Assembly (NCBI GenBank): GCA_028015205.1
Contig: CM051515.1
Span: 14,092,001 to 14,156,000, forward strand
Source of the DNA: Mytilisepta virgata
Lineage: Eukaryota > Mollusca > Bivalvia > Mytilida > Mytilidae
Reading direction: 5' to 3'
DNA length: 64,000 nt
Shown piece after piece: positions 1-10,420 of the stretch; the first letter of the stretch is position 1; each line of letters opens with the position of its first letter. Made by a program: the position numbers and the translations under genes. Below the pieces are notes generated by a model that did no database searches, had not been told where the DNA came from, and saw only the letters and a program-made list of their open reading frames with translations.

Positions 1-1140
1 AAAATTTAACTATTGAGGGTGGAGAAATTGAATAACTCACGAGTAAATTGAAGGAGAATCTGTTTCTCCTATGATTTTCGATAAAAACCTCAAGAAAATG
101 TCGTTGCTAAAGTATGTAGTTTGTTTACATATAAGTCATTTCGGGACTTCTCTAGTTTATCGTTCCAATAACTGTAGAAAAAAACGGCGGTAATTCCCAC
201 GTAGAAGTTTAATCAACGGGAAGTGGTTAAAAATGTTATGTATTTTTATCCCATCGATTTAACACGTCAAGAGTAGGAGAAAAATGAATAGATCATGACT
301 GTCAATTATATTTCTTTTTGACCAGAAACAACCCTTACCAAATGTTTAAAGCATTGATTATGTACATGTACCTATGTAAAATTGAAATACAGTTGGTTAT
401 TTGTATTCTGCATCAATTAAAAGTTAGATATATAGTATCCGAAGTTTGCCGATTATTACCGAGGACATTGTCATTACACTACATGGAAAATCCGGGTCAT
501 TTAGAAAAATTACGGGTTCATTTATTGTCCGGAGACCTTAAATCTACTTACAAATTTATGCATGCATGAGAAATAGTTACACAACTTTTATAATTCAGCA
601 AGACAAATACTTTGTACATGTATTTAAAACCTGAACTGATTTAGTTACACATTTATTCATGCATAAAAATAGATTACCCACCTTTTTTCATTCAGTTGGA
701 TAAATACCTTATACATGTATTTAAAACACTCAGATTATTCAACTGAATCTGATATGTAACACGTAAATATGGTTACAACAATAAACGTATGTGGAGACTA
801 ATTGACAATGTTAAAATATCCCAAATGTTCCTTGCAAAGTACAAATGAAGTAATGGCAATAACATGCGATTCGGTAAATATAGCAATTTGTTCAATTTAT
901 TTTCCGTCAAAAAGAAATATAATTTACTGTCGTTATCTGTCTCGGTCTTGATACCTCTAATATTTATCATAGTCTTATGTCGTATTAATAAATGATAACC
1001 GGTGTACCGTACCAGTTTTGATGAGTTAGGTTTGCGCATGTCTCATTCTCAATAGTGCTGAAGACCAAAAAGAAAAAATGTAAAGACGTAAATAATATAA
1101 AGAACAGATTAATACACCAAAAGTTCCTTACTGGTGTGTG
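1..1140. other. gene-free AT-rich DNA with one MITE-like fragment
   Basis: No open frame here has family-like composition or splice context. A segment at about 415-545 resembles the stretches at 2345-2475 and 5385-5490 (shared words such as gtttgccgat, ttaccgagg and gtccgga), so it is a degraded copy of the same dispersed element. Confidence 0.5.
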
Positions 1141-1582
1141 CTTCAACAACAAAGACATTTAGGTGTCCGTTAGTAACAAAGACATTTAGGTGTCCTTCAA
1201 TAACACAAACATTTAGGTGTCATTCAATAACACAAACATTTAGGTGTTCTTCAATAACACAGACATTTAGGTGTCCTTCAAAAACACAGACATTTAGGTA
1301 TCCTTCAATAACAAAAACATTTAGGTGTCCTTCAATAACAGACATTTAGGTGTCCTTCAATCACACAGGCATTTAGATGTCCTTCAATAACAAAAACATT
1401 TAGATGTCCTTCAATAGCTCAGCAATTTAGGTGTCCTTCAATAACAGACATTTAGATGTCCTTCAATCACACAGGAATTTAGGTATCCTTCAATAACACA
1501 GACATTCAGGTGTCCTTCAATAACACAGGCATTTAGGGCGTCCTTTAATAACACAGAAATTTAGGTGTCCTTCTGTAACACA
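1141..1582. repeat. minisatellite, about 24-bp unit, about 18 copies
   Basis: A head-to-tail array of a unit containing acatttaggtgtccttcaat with small changes between copies. It reads through as a repetitive open frame in part, but this follows from the repeat period and is not coding evidence. Copies at the right end diverge more than those in the middle. Confidence 0.9.
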
Positions 1583-1689
1583 CACATTCAGCAAAGAATT
1601 ACACTCAAAGCAGTGTTAGAGTTTCTTCTTACTTTTTCTAACATCGGACTTCCTTTAACTGAGTTTTACTATGTAGGTATAGGGGAGGG

Positions 1690-1990
1690 ATGAGATCTCA
1701 TAAAACATGTTTAACACCGCCGCATTTTTGCGCCTGTCCCAAGTCAGGAACCTCTAGCCTTTGTTAGTCTTATTTTTTTTTTTTTTTTTTAATTTTATCA
1801 TTTGTATGTTTCGGAGTTTAGTGTGGCGTCCATTTTGCTGAACTAGTATGCATTACTGTTTAAAACCTCAGGGTGCGGGATTTTCTCGCTGCGTTGAAGA
1901 CCCATTGGTGGCCTTGGGCTGTTTTCTGCTCTTTGGTCGGGTTGTTGTCTCTTTGACACATTCCCGGTTTCCATTCTCTATTTTATTAGA
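1690..1990 (+). repeat. dispersed mussel-type repeat (partial)
   Basis: This stretch runs from the words caccgccgcatttttgcgcc through ctcgctgcgttgaagacc to gttgtctctttgacacattc. I recognise this order of words from an abundant repeat in Mytilus transcripts and genomes; that is recall and was not searched. An interior poly(T) run interrupts it. It is the main single clue to the genus. Confidence 0.6.
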
Positions 1991-2197
1991 TATTTGCATA
2001 GAACTTACAGCTCTTTATGGAAAATTTGAAGGCCTCATTTAGCCTTTTACAGACAAAAATAGTATTAAGAGCACTTTCGTCGTGTAAATATAGTGAACTG
2101 GTGACAACAGTCGATCATATAAATATTTCCCTTATTCATAACTTAAGTGCCAAAAATTGAAAACCCATCAACCTCAAAAGGATATATGCGATAGAAT

Positions 2198-2472
2198 TAA
2201 GGTATCCGGACCATAATAGATCATGAACGAAAAGTGTATCTCTTTTTGACCGTGAATGGCTGAACCAAAAAATTTAAAGCTGGAAATTTGTACATATATT
2301 TTTCTCAAGTTGCAACACACTCTGTTGCTTATATGCAGTCTGTAAAAATAAGTTAGTTATATTGACATTTCCGAAGTTTGCCGATAATTACCGAGGTCAT
2401 TTCAATTGCGTTGTATGGAACATCCGGGAACTTTCGAATAATCACGTGGTCATTTATGGTCCGGATACCTTA
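2198..2472. mobile_element. MITE-like element with about 19-bp terminal inverted repeats
   Basis: The left end taaggtatccggaccataa (2198-2216) is repeated in inverted form at the right end (about 2454-2472). The interior has no coding frame. Shorter related stretches are at about 415-545 and 5385-5490. Size and structure fit a non-autonomous DNA transposon; superfamily not assignable. Confidence 0.65.
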
Positions 2473-2774
2473 AATTTGAAACTTGAGAGAATCTACAAAG
2501 ACATGTATTTGTTTTTATCCAAAACAATCTTTTATTTACTACACTACTTAATCATGAATCAAAGTGTTCCAGTCTAATATTTTATCGAGATATAAACTTC
2601 TTTATAACCCTTTGCCAATTACAACACTTATGGCTAGATATATCGTGTTACCTTCCACACCTCCAAACATAATTGGCTAATTTCCTTTCTGTTAATCTTT
2701 CTAGGAAATGGGACGGTCGAAGGTTCGTAAACGACCTTCATTTAAGATTTCTGTAAAATCTTGTTCATGTATGC

Positions 2775-2910
2775 AAAATAACAATCCAAAGATACTAATA
2801 TTAGATATAGTAATTTATACTATGCTGTATACGACGCGTTTCAAGGAGTTACCTCTCATCAGCAGCATTAAATTCGAAACATTTGGAAGACTAAAAACCA
2901 AAATATGAAA
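2775..2910 (+). repeat. dispersed repeat, second copy at 50985-51115
   Basis: About 130 bp from aataacaatccaaagata to a gaaacatttggaaga motif is nearly the same as 50985-51115, with only scattered substitutions. No coding frame is shared. Its gacgcgtttcaaggagttac core is conserved between the two copies. Confidence 0.8.
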
Positions 2911-5160
2911 ATACGAACTGCATCTCGGTATCGAACAAATTACTTTAATTTATACTTAAAATAAAGTTAAATGTACATTGTGTAAGAAAGATATTATATT
3001 ATCGAGTGTATGTTATAAAAAAATCATCCAAATTGTATAATTAAAAAATATGTTTAAAAGAAAAGATATATATTTTGGTCATGTGCACCTGTCTGTAAGT
3101 TCAAGCCGGGAATGCAGGAAACAAATTAGGTATCCGATTTTATCCTTCACTTGCCAAAATGAAGGGTGTTGAATATTTTTTTTCTATATTCTGCATGTAG
3201 CGTAATACCATATCCTGGTACCCTTGACTGGGTTGTCATATAACATATGTTCTCCATAGATTACTCGACAAAATCGACAACTTACATACAAAAATATGTT
3301 AGAAATGTGACATTTTCATGACTTTTACCCATAAAAGATAACTAATTTATCATTGCAGGATAAAAACAATATATGCATATTATCGGAAAAATATGCATTT
3401 TATTTTTACTCAACGCCAAAGAGGTGAGAAATACTCGGCAAATCTTGCATTTCTACATATTTCTAAGGCTCGTGTAAATAAACTGTATATCTTCGACAAT
3501 GTATATATAATGAATGTTGATTGATAGAGGCAATACCGCTTAGAAAATAGAATAGTATTCAACAGATGCTTGACTATTTACAAAATTAATGTGATTATTA
3601 GAAACGTAACAGACTTTTCATACCGCAAAGATGAAGTTTTGCAGAACTGGCTCCGTCAAAAGACAAAATCTTTATATAAAGTAGGTAAAAGACATGTAAA
3701 ATTAAAACATAAGCTTTGGAAAGCTTTGAAAACCGACTATTAGATAAGGATAAGATAAGGCAAATGTATACCGACAGTTATGTATTTCTATAAATGGAAA
3801 CGGCTTGTGTTTATTAAGGCTTTTAGGCGTATTTTTACGAACTGGATGATTTTCATTTACAGATTTCATTTCACAGTTGTTTTGAAAAGCCTTCATTTTC
3901 TTCGAGTTTGTCCGGTACATTTTGGTTTCTTCTTTTTTTCCAATTGAAGAATGCTTACTCGGCAAAAAAAATAATCATTTCAAGACTTTTAGGTTCTTCA
4001 AATGCAGATAAGGATTGTAATAAATGACACAGTCCTAAAGTTTTTTTTTAGTTTATCTAAAGTCATTTTTCAGTTTATCTGATTGTATGGATAAGACCTA
4101 AATAAGATATAAGGATAATAGACGTTAAGAATATATAACGATGTAAATTCTTACACTACAATTATTTTTGAATATAATTTGACACAGTCGATACGACTGT
4201 CTATAACAGTTACTATTTTTCTCCGATATTACTGCAATAAATGTCTGGGTCTTCATGAAAAATGACCAATATTTTTTTCTAATCGAAAACTCGGAAACCA
4301 CATTGGGCAAATAAAATAATATCGCTTCATATAAATCCTCTTACCAATAATTATATCAAATTACGCAAAATGGAAACTACAAAAGTTTCAGCAAACATTT
4401 CTTAGAAAATTATTCATGTTTCTTATGCCTTATTATTGATCCAAACGCAAACGTCATTTTCCATCAAGAAACGAACCTTTCAAGATGATGTATGGAATTT
4501 CCTTCTACTGTATTTAAAAGCCAGAATAACAAAATATATTCCCTCCTGAGATCAGTGATTTGTTAACTAATATAGACTCCTGTCAGAAACAACAAATGTT
4601 TCTTCAATAATTGCCAAATCTTTTGGAAACGCAAATGTTTAACACAATGTATTATTGTAAGTTTGCTGTCAGGACGAATAAGCACATATCAAAAACAGGT
4701 CTAAAAGTCAAACAATATTACCACTGTCGTAAACAGGAATATAAAAATTACAATATATTTTGATAAAGCATTTTTCTTATTTCGTCATTTCTACTGTACA
4801 GTCATGTCAAATCATTTAATACGAAAGAATCAGCGTGAATCAGCGTGATTATGAATACCATATGGAAAATAATGATATGTGGGCGATGTCCCTGTATGCA
4901 ATTGATAACGTAACTGTTACATCAAATTTATACATATTATGCAATACTTGATATATATATGTCTTATGCATAAGTTAAAGCAGCGACTGGAAGATGTAGT
5001 GAGTTGGTTACAAGACATAAGACGTTGCAACAAAACTTGAGATTTTGATTTTCTATGAAAGAAAAACTTAAATGACTAAATGTCGATAATTTTTTTCTGA
5101 TGTAAAACCAGAAATTTAAAGCAGACATTTCTTAGATGTGTCTTTTCTAAGTTTAAACAT
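2911..5160. other. AT-rich DNA without recognisable genes
   Basis: Only short frames of AT-rich composition occur, without splice-flanked exons or family motifs. The longest minus-strand frame (3702-3965) is Lys/Asn-rich and shows no domain. Confidence 0.45.
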
Positions 5161-5162
5161 AG

Positions 5163-5358
5163 TCTAGGCGCGGATCAAGGATTTGACATTAGGGGATGCG
5201 CTGAAGTATTGGTAAAGATTGATATAGAGCCGAGCGCAGCAAAGCTAAAAAATGTTTGAACGATTTTATGCTAAAAATTCATATGAATTGTCAGAAGCGT
5301 GGCCCTTTTTAAGTGGGCGCGCGCTGGATGCGCCTCCGTCTGCATCCGCGACTGTTAA
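5163..5358. repeat. GC-rich dispersed repeat with inverted ends
   Basis: This island is far more GC-rich than its surroundings. It starts with ggcgcggatcaagga and ends with gcatccgcgactg, so the ends are roughly inverted. The composition and ends resemble short palindromic elements common in bivalve genomes; that family link is an inference. Confidence 0.5.
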
Positions 5359-5384
5359 TTCCTTAGTTTGCATGACGCGTCTGT

Positions 5385-5490
5385 AAAATTAAGTTAGGTA
5401 TGTAGTGTTTCCGACTTTTGCCGATAATTTCCGAGGTTGTCGTCACTAGTTTACAAGGATTATCCGGAACATTGGAAATAATCAAAATGA
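5385..5490. repeat. fragment of the 2198-2472 element family
   Basis: Words from gtgtttccgac through gccgataatttccgagg to ttatccggaacattgg align with 2355-2450 in the same order. The ends are missing, so this is a truncated or decayed copy. Confidence 0.5.
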
Positions 5491-5649
5491 TATGTATTCC
5501 TAGCAGCAATCATAATGATGGCGACCTCTTTTATTTCAGTTTCAACTTCACCGAAAAAAGTTCACGTGAAAGGGAGTAGGTGATTACCCTTCCTGACCAC
5601 CTGATGTCACTCCCATTTACAAGTGGGTGATAAAATTGCAAGTACCTTA

Positions 5650-6125
5650 ATCTTGTGCTGATTCTCTTTGTTTTGGTTTTGGTTTTGGTTTTTAGTTTTG
5701 TGCTGATTCTCTTTGTTTTGGTTTTTGTTTTTAGTCGTGTGCAGATTCTCTTTGTTTTTTGGTTTTGTTTTTAGTCTTGTGCTGATTCTCTTTGTTTTGG
5801 TTTTTGTTTTTAGTTTTGTGCTGATTCTCTTTGTTTTGGTTTTTGTTTTTAGTCGTGTGCAGATTCTCTTTGTTTTTTGGTTTTGTTTTTAGTCTTGTGC
5901 TGATTCTCTTTGTTTTGGTTTTTGTTTTTAGTTTTGTGCTGATTCTCTTTGTTTTGGTTTTTGTATTTGTCTTGTGCTAATTCTCTTTGTTTTGGATTTT
6001 GTTTTTTGTCGAGTGCAGATTCTCTTTGTTTTTGTTTTTAGTCTTGTGCTGATTCTCTTTGTTTTGGTTTTTGTTTTTAGTCTTGTGTTGATTCTCTTTG
6101 TTTTGGTTTTTGTTTTTAATCCTTT
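5650..6125. repeat. T/G-rich minisatellite, about 38-50 bp unit, about 11 copies
   Basis: The unit centres on gattctctttgttttggttt followed by ttgtttttagtcttgtgct. Unit length varies because of extra tttggt steps. One 85-residue hydrophobic open frame (5974-6231) lies in it and is a by-product of the repeat. Confidence 0.92.
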
Positions 6126-6162
6126 GCTTGTGTCTTTGCTGTGTTTGTTTTCTCAAGAAATT

Positions 6163-6455
6163 TGGATGGATAGATGGATGACTTATTGTTCAACGTCTAG
6201 TAACAATTATCAAATGAATATAGGACGATAACAAGTTGATATGATATGAATATGAACCCTGCTTTGTACTAGACCTACCCGCTAAGCCGGTGTTTCAACG
6301 AAGAAACAGTCCAGGGGAAGACATACCATCCCACCTGGACACATTATACTAACACCGAGCCGACCAGTCCTTTGGGTTGACTCTTAGATTCCGAGTGCTT
6401 GGTGGAGAAGCAGCAAATACCAATTGTAATGTCTTTAATTCGACCTTTCACTCAA
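6163..6455 (-). mobile_element. SINE-B copy (tRNA-derived), minus orientation
   Basis: It matches the SINE at 45501-45855 in reverse: the tail side has ggatggatagatggatga and ttgttcaacgtctagt, and the body has gaccagtcctttg and gcagcaaataccaattg. The tRNA-like head end (right side here) is decayed and no clear B box remains. Confidence 0.75.
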
Positions 6456-6475
6456 AGCGACCAACTAGATAATTA

Positions 6476-8240
6476 GATATATTCCGGGACTCTGGGGGAT
6501 AAAACATTTCACCCCATACATAATATTATCAGTACTAGGACATCAAAGTTATCAGAAAAAGTACTGTAAAGATAATCATCATGATCATAGAGAACAATGC
6601 AAAAGAATCAATACATAGAAAAGAAGAAAACATCTGGGAATTAGATTTGATTTATATATGCCAGAAAAAAATTCTTTGAATGTGTTAGCATTTTTTCGTA
6701 GAATCAATTTCATTCCTTTGATCATGATTTGTTACCAACAAAAATTCACAAGTTTCATCATGAAATATGTAATGGAATAAATTTAACGTATATGTATCAG
6801 GGGAACCGGTTTTTCCAGTAGTCCAACAAATTCAATCCGGTTTAAAGGAATATGATGTCTTTCCTCAGTGGAATTCGGGAAATCCCCCTTTGAAAATAGT
6901 ACATATATAGCATGTATAAAGTGTTGCGTGGTTTTATCTAAGGTAATTATTTAAAATAAATTAGTTGTCTATGGAAAACTTAAGAGTCTTGGTAGAATTT
7001 TGAATTGCTGAAATGAATTTATTGAAAACTGTTGTGAGTTTATCATGAATGACCAATATAAATTATAAAAAGTCAGATTTGTGGTGCAAAATTAAGAGGA
7101 TTAGAGGGTCGAATGCACATTGCTTTCTTATATGCAAGTTCAGGATAAGATAAGATTTTGAGGAAAAAACCGGACACTATTCTGTTTTCACATGATATGA
7201 CTGTCAGCTCATTTAAATCTGAATTTGTCAATTTTAGTTGTTTAAATCCTTCAACATAATTTTCAATTAAATATGATTATACACATTTTAAATTGATGCA
7301 CGAGATGCGCACATTTCATCGTTGTACGACTCATCAGTTGTGCTAAAGGCCTAAAATGTTGTAAGTGGTTACTTCCAAGAAAAAACCCATAGATGAGGAA
7401 ACAGAGAAATATAGAAGTCCTAGGCATAATGATGGCATCTTAATACCTCTCAAGAAAGGAATATTGGCATAGCAGGAAAATGCTCACATAGTACCTCCCA
7501 AGAAAGGCTAATTAGCAATGATAAATTTTGTCTTCAAATGGCATTCGTTACTTTTATCCTGTACTGTTCTGGAAGCTGCTGGAAGTTTCCAGATGCTCTG
7601 ATATTAAGTAACCGTAATTTTTAAATAACTCCAAAAGTGAAGCATACTTATGTTTATTTTTAGTGCTGTTAATTTTACTTTTACCATTATAGATGAGATG
7701 TAAAAACTCGTGTAGTTTGTCGTAAAGGAAAGTAAAGGAATGAGTGTCTGAAAGGTTGGGATACTTTTTGTCATCACGTATTAGATCTTGATAATTTTGC
7801 CAACATCAAAGTGGGTCTTCATTTTTCTCAATCTGTCTGTGCGTACCGTAGCTTCTAAAAACGTTATTTTGAGGCAGTTATTTAATCAAAACAATTAATG
7901 AATCAGAGTGTAGTATAGTAGCATATAGTCAGAGTAGAAAAATTAAATGTTTTATTCTATTACAATTTGACAAAAACAATGTAAAAACTACGGACAAAGA
8001 AAGATAACTCTGATCTATCACACAAATAATCTCCAACAAAATCAAGAAATATAATTTGTTTACACAGATGGTCCTAAAGTAAGAAATATTAAACAGATAT
8101 CCAATCATGTAACAATAATATTATTTTTAGTCGTGTGATTGTATATATTATAACTTAACATGTTTACACTTACAGGAAACCAGTGAGAATGAAAACAAAT
8201 GGAAAATAAAATGTATTATAAGTAATAGAGTTCGGACTTT
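6476..8240. other. non-coding AT-rich flank with one R1 repeat
   Basis: No gene found. Positions 7283-7350 contain an R1-family core (a gcacgagatgcgcacattt word and an actcatcagttgtgct word), reverse to the copies at 37856 and 38200. This flank continues directly into the left 1574-bp duplicate at 8241. Confidence 0.5.
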
Positions 8241-8634
8241 ATTCAGTTTCTGAGTGAACTGGTCTCCTTTATACACAGATAAATTGCTTTAAAACAACTC
8301 TTATACAATAAAGGCAGTACTTACAAAATGATGCTTCATACCAAGCTTCAGTTCATTTGGCTTTATGGTTTAAGAGGAGATTTTTTTTTTAATTTGACCA
8401 ATGATAAATAAGATTTGTTCATAGGCAATGTTAGATGTCCGATCGGAACAAAACATGCAGATTTCATAAAGATCTTTCCATAGATACTTCGTACCAAGGT
8501 TCAGTTCATTTGGGTCGGGGGCTTCAAAGGAGATCAAAATGTGAAAAGTTAATGGACGGACGACGGACGCAAAATGATGACAAAAGCTAACATGGTCTAG
8601 TTGGCTAATAATTTTGAAAAATTATCATGTTTAT

Positions 8635-8940
8635 CTGAGTTTTTGGGGTGGTGATGGTGGAGTTGTGCAGGAGAGTTCGTCATAACTACATGTACTGAAT
8701 GTCATCAGCCTCTCAACACTTAGATTGTGAGTCTGAACTCCGCTCCTGGCGAGGTGAGCTCGACTCTTATCATAGATAACAAGTATTGCTAGTTTGATGT
8801 CCTTCCGAAATTTGTTAGTACTTTTCGTGTGCTCAGACTTCTTCCGTCGTGAAAAAAAAAATGTCTTCCATATTATCAATTTCGCGAAAAGGGGTAAATC
8901 CCCAATAGAATAAATAAACAAACAAACAAACGAAATCAAT
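8635..8940 (+). repeat. old SINE-A-like sequence (left duplicate)
   Basis: Diverged but ordered matches to SINE-A: gttcgtcataac, cagcctctcaaca, ttgtgagtctgaa, gaggtgagctcgactc, then a caaacaaacaaac tail. The same stretch recurs at 14507-14812 in the right duplicate. Confidence 0.55.
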
Positions 8941-9117
8941 AGTTTATTACTATGATCTTCGTTCGAGACAAATAATGTATTTGTTTCCTTATTTTCAGTA
9001 TCATTCTTCTATTAATTTACATCACCCACACGGTATTTGCTATCAGTGGAGACGGAAAATTTCTATAACTGCGCGATATTTCACCGAAGATTCCTGCAAT
9101 TCATGCTGAATTTTTGT

Positions 9118-9290
9118 CTATTTCTTTCCAGATTGTGACTGCAGTCTGTATCTATAACATGTATGACAACAGTGTGTGCTGACGTCTGGATTACTGCATA
9201 CCTCTACCCCAAACTGGCGGATATAATTCCTACAATCCAGTATTCCATATGGCGTACTGAAGGACACTGGTCTGTCACCATATTCACATC
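9118..9290 (-). pseudogene. duplicate terminal exon of the PLAC-like gene, beyond the LINE
   Basis: This is the copy, inside the left 1574-bp repeat, of the exon at 14990-15162. The splice acceptor, the CEYGD start, the CCHTC end and the TAG stop are all intact and apparently unchanged. It lies downstream of the LINE relative to the gene, so a normal transcript should end at the nearer copy and this one would be used only as an alternative last exon after reading through about 4.3 kb of LINE. It is called a pseudogene because of position, not because of damage. Confidence 0.75.
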
Positions 9291-9796
9291 CTCAAATAAA
9301 TATAAATAAATCAAATGAATACAGTTCATTAGAGTGATCTTAAAGTTTCCTCCGTAAAAAAAGCAACACTGAGATAAGGAAGAAACACGGTGTAAAGTAC
9401 CATCACAAGACAAACAATTGTCATTGAGATATACGAAAGTTTGAGATAAAAGAGTTTGAATTAACGAAAGTAAACTAGTCATATTACTTTTAGATAATCG
9501 GCTTTTCGGCAGATTGATATTTTAAAATATTGGCCAACAGGCTTCATATTATTACGAACGGCTGCTATTTTACAATACCTATCTTCAGGGAACTTGATAT
9601 TATGTGGTGATTTTTTGCTGACAAACTATAGGGATTTTTAGGTCAAATTTGGATAACGTCGGTCAAAACATTGTGATTAAAGACATCTGTGGTATTTTCG
9701 CATCTATTCAAATAGAAGAATCAGGCGCATGTGTAAGGAAAGGTATCAACTAAATTTTCTCTGAAAACAGACAAGACAGGATCTATTAAAGCATTT

Positions 9797-10420
9797 ATGA
9801 CATTAATACTAAAGAAACAATTTTCCGAAGTTGTGAAGGAAGGTAAAGAAAACAACTATAACAAAACTACCACAGTGACTGTAAACACATGTGACAATAA
9901 ACTTGATACTGAACAGAAAAGTTATGACAATAGTAACAGTGACGCATCTAACCGAGAAAACATACATTCAACAGAGGATACTACCCCAGAGACGTATCGT
10001 TCTCGCTTATCAAACACATCGAACATTATTAATATTCCACTTACTGGCAATGGATTAGACAATTGGACCAATTCACCAGAACGAAATAACACATTAAATG
10101 AATCTGAAATATTCAAAGGTGTAGTGACAAAGCGTACAAAACGTATTGTATTATATAATGTTAAAGGTGACGTCCCTTATGATATGGTAAGCAAAGCTGT
10201 TGTTGCGTATGCTGAGAAAAATGACGTTAAAGTTACGTTCACTAAACTGTTAAAAAGGCGCGAACTTCGAGGGAGAACTGCATACATAATGCGAGTTAAC
10301 ATTGAAGAGAACGATTTTTATGAGAAGATTGAGAATAATGAGAGTTTTTGGCCAGTGGGTGTTTACTGGCGAGATTATATTCCATACAACAACACCAACT
10401 CAGATCAATCATGGAAATAG
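9797..10420 (+). CDS. LINE ORF1 protein, N-terminally truncated (chimeric start)
   Basis: The frame codes for 207 residues. The ATG and first six codons (9797-9814) belong to the host repeat, not to the LINE, because the same bases occur at 15669-15686 without the LINE after them. Residues 1-110 are polar, rich in Asn, Thr and Ser. Residues about 112-200 form a basic, mixed alpha/beta-like region beginning KRTKRIVLYNV and ending GVYWRDYIP, which I take as the RNA-binding C-terminal part of a LINE ORF1 protein; no catalytic motif is seen. It overlaps the first possible ORF2 start and shares bases with ORF2 in another frame. The full-length parent ORF1 would be longer. Confidence 0.8.
   Translation: MTLILKKQFSEVVKEGKENNYNKTTTVTVNTCDNKLDTEQKSYDNSNSDASNRENIHSTEDTTPETYRSRLSNTSNIINIPLTGNGLDNWTNSPERNNTLNESEIFKGVVTKRTKRIVLYNVKGDVPYDMVSKAVVAYAEKNDVKVTFTKLLKRRELRGRTAYIMRVNIEENDFYEKIENNESFWPVGVYWRDYIPYNNTNSDQSWK

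Larger units (their letters stand above)
8241..9814. repeat. left copy of 1574-bp direct repeat flanking the LINE
   Basis: Identical as far as I can read to 14113-15686, at a constant offset of 5872 bases from first to last base; the sequence differs immediately outside both ends. It contains an old SINE-A-like stretch (8635-8940), a bivalve-type repeat (8340-8590) and a second copy of the last exon of the PLAC-like gene (9118-9290, minus). Its right edge is the LINE's 5' edge, so it behaves as one half of a very long target-site duplication. Confidence 0.93.

Noticed and set aside
1134..1349. Repeat array at the left end as a CRISPR array
   Set aside because: The unit is a contiguous minisatellite without unique spacers, and the DNA is eukaryotic.
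3702..3965. 87-residue Lys/Asn-rich minus-strand frame as a gene
   Set aside because: AT-driven composition, no domain, no splice sites, and no second line of evidence.
5974..6231. 85-residue hydrophobic plus-strand frame as a membrane protein
   Set aside because: The Leu/Val/Phe repeats follow from the T/G-rich minisatellite.
8631..8939. 102-residue minus-strand frame, also at 14503-14811
   Set aside because: It overlaps an old SINE-A-like sequence and appears twice only because the whole segment is duplicated.
9204..9482. 92-residue minus-strand frame, also at 15076-15354
   Set aside because: It is in another frame than the real exon (9118-9290 and 14990-15162); the CEYGD/CCHTC frame is the supported one.
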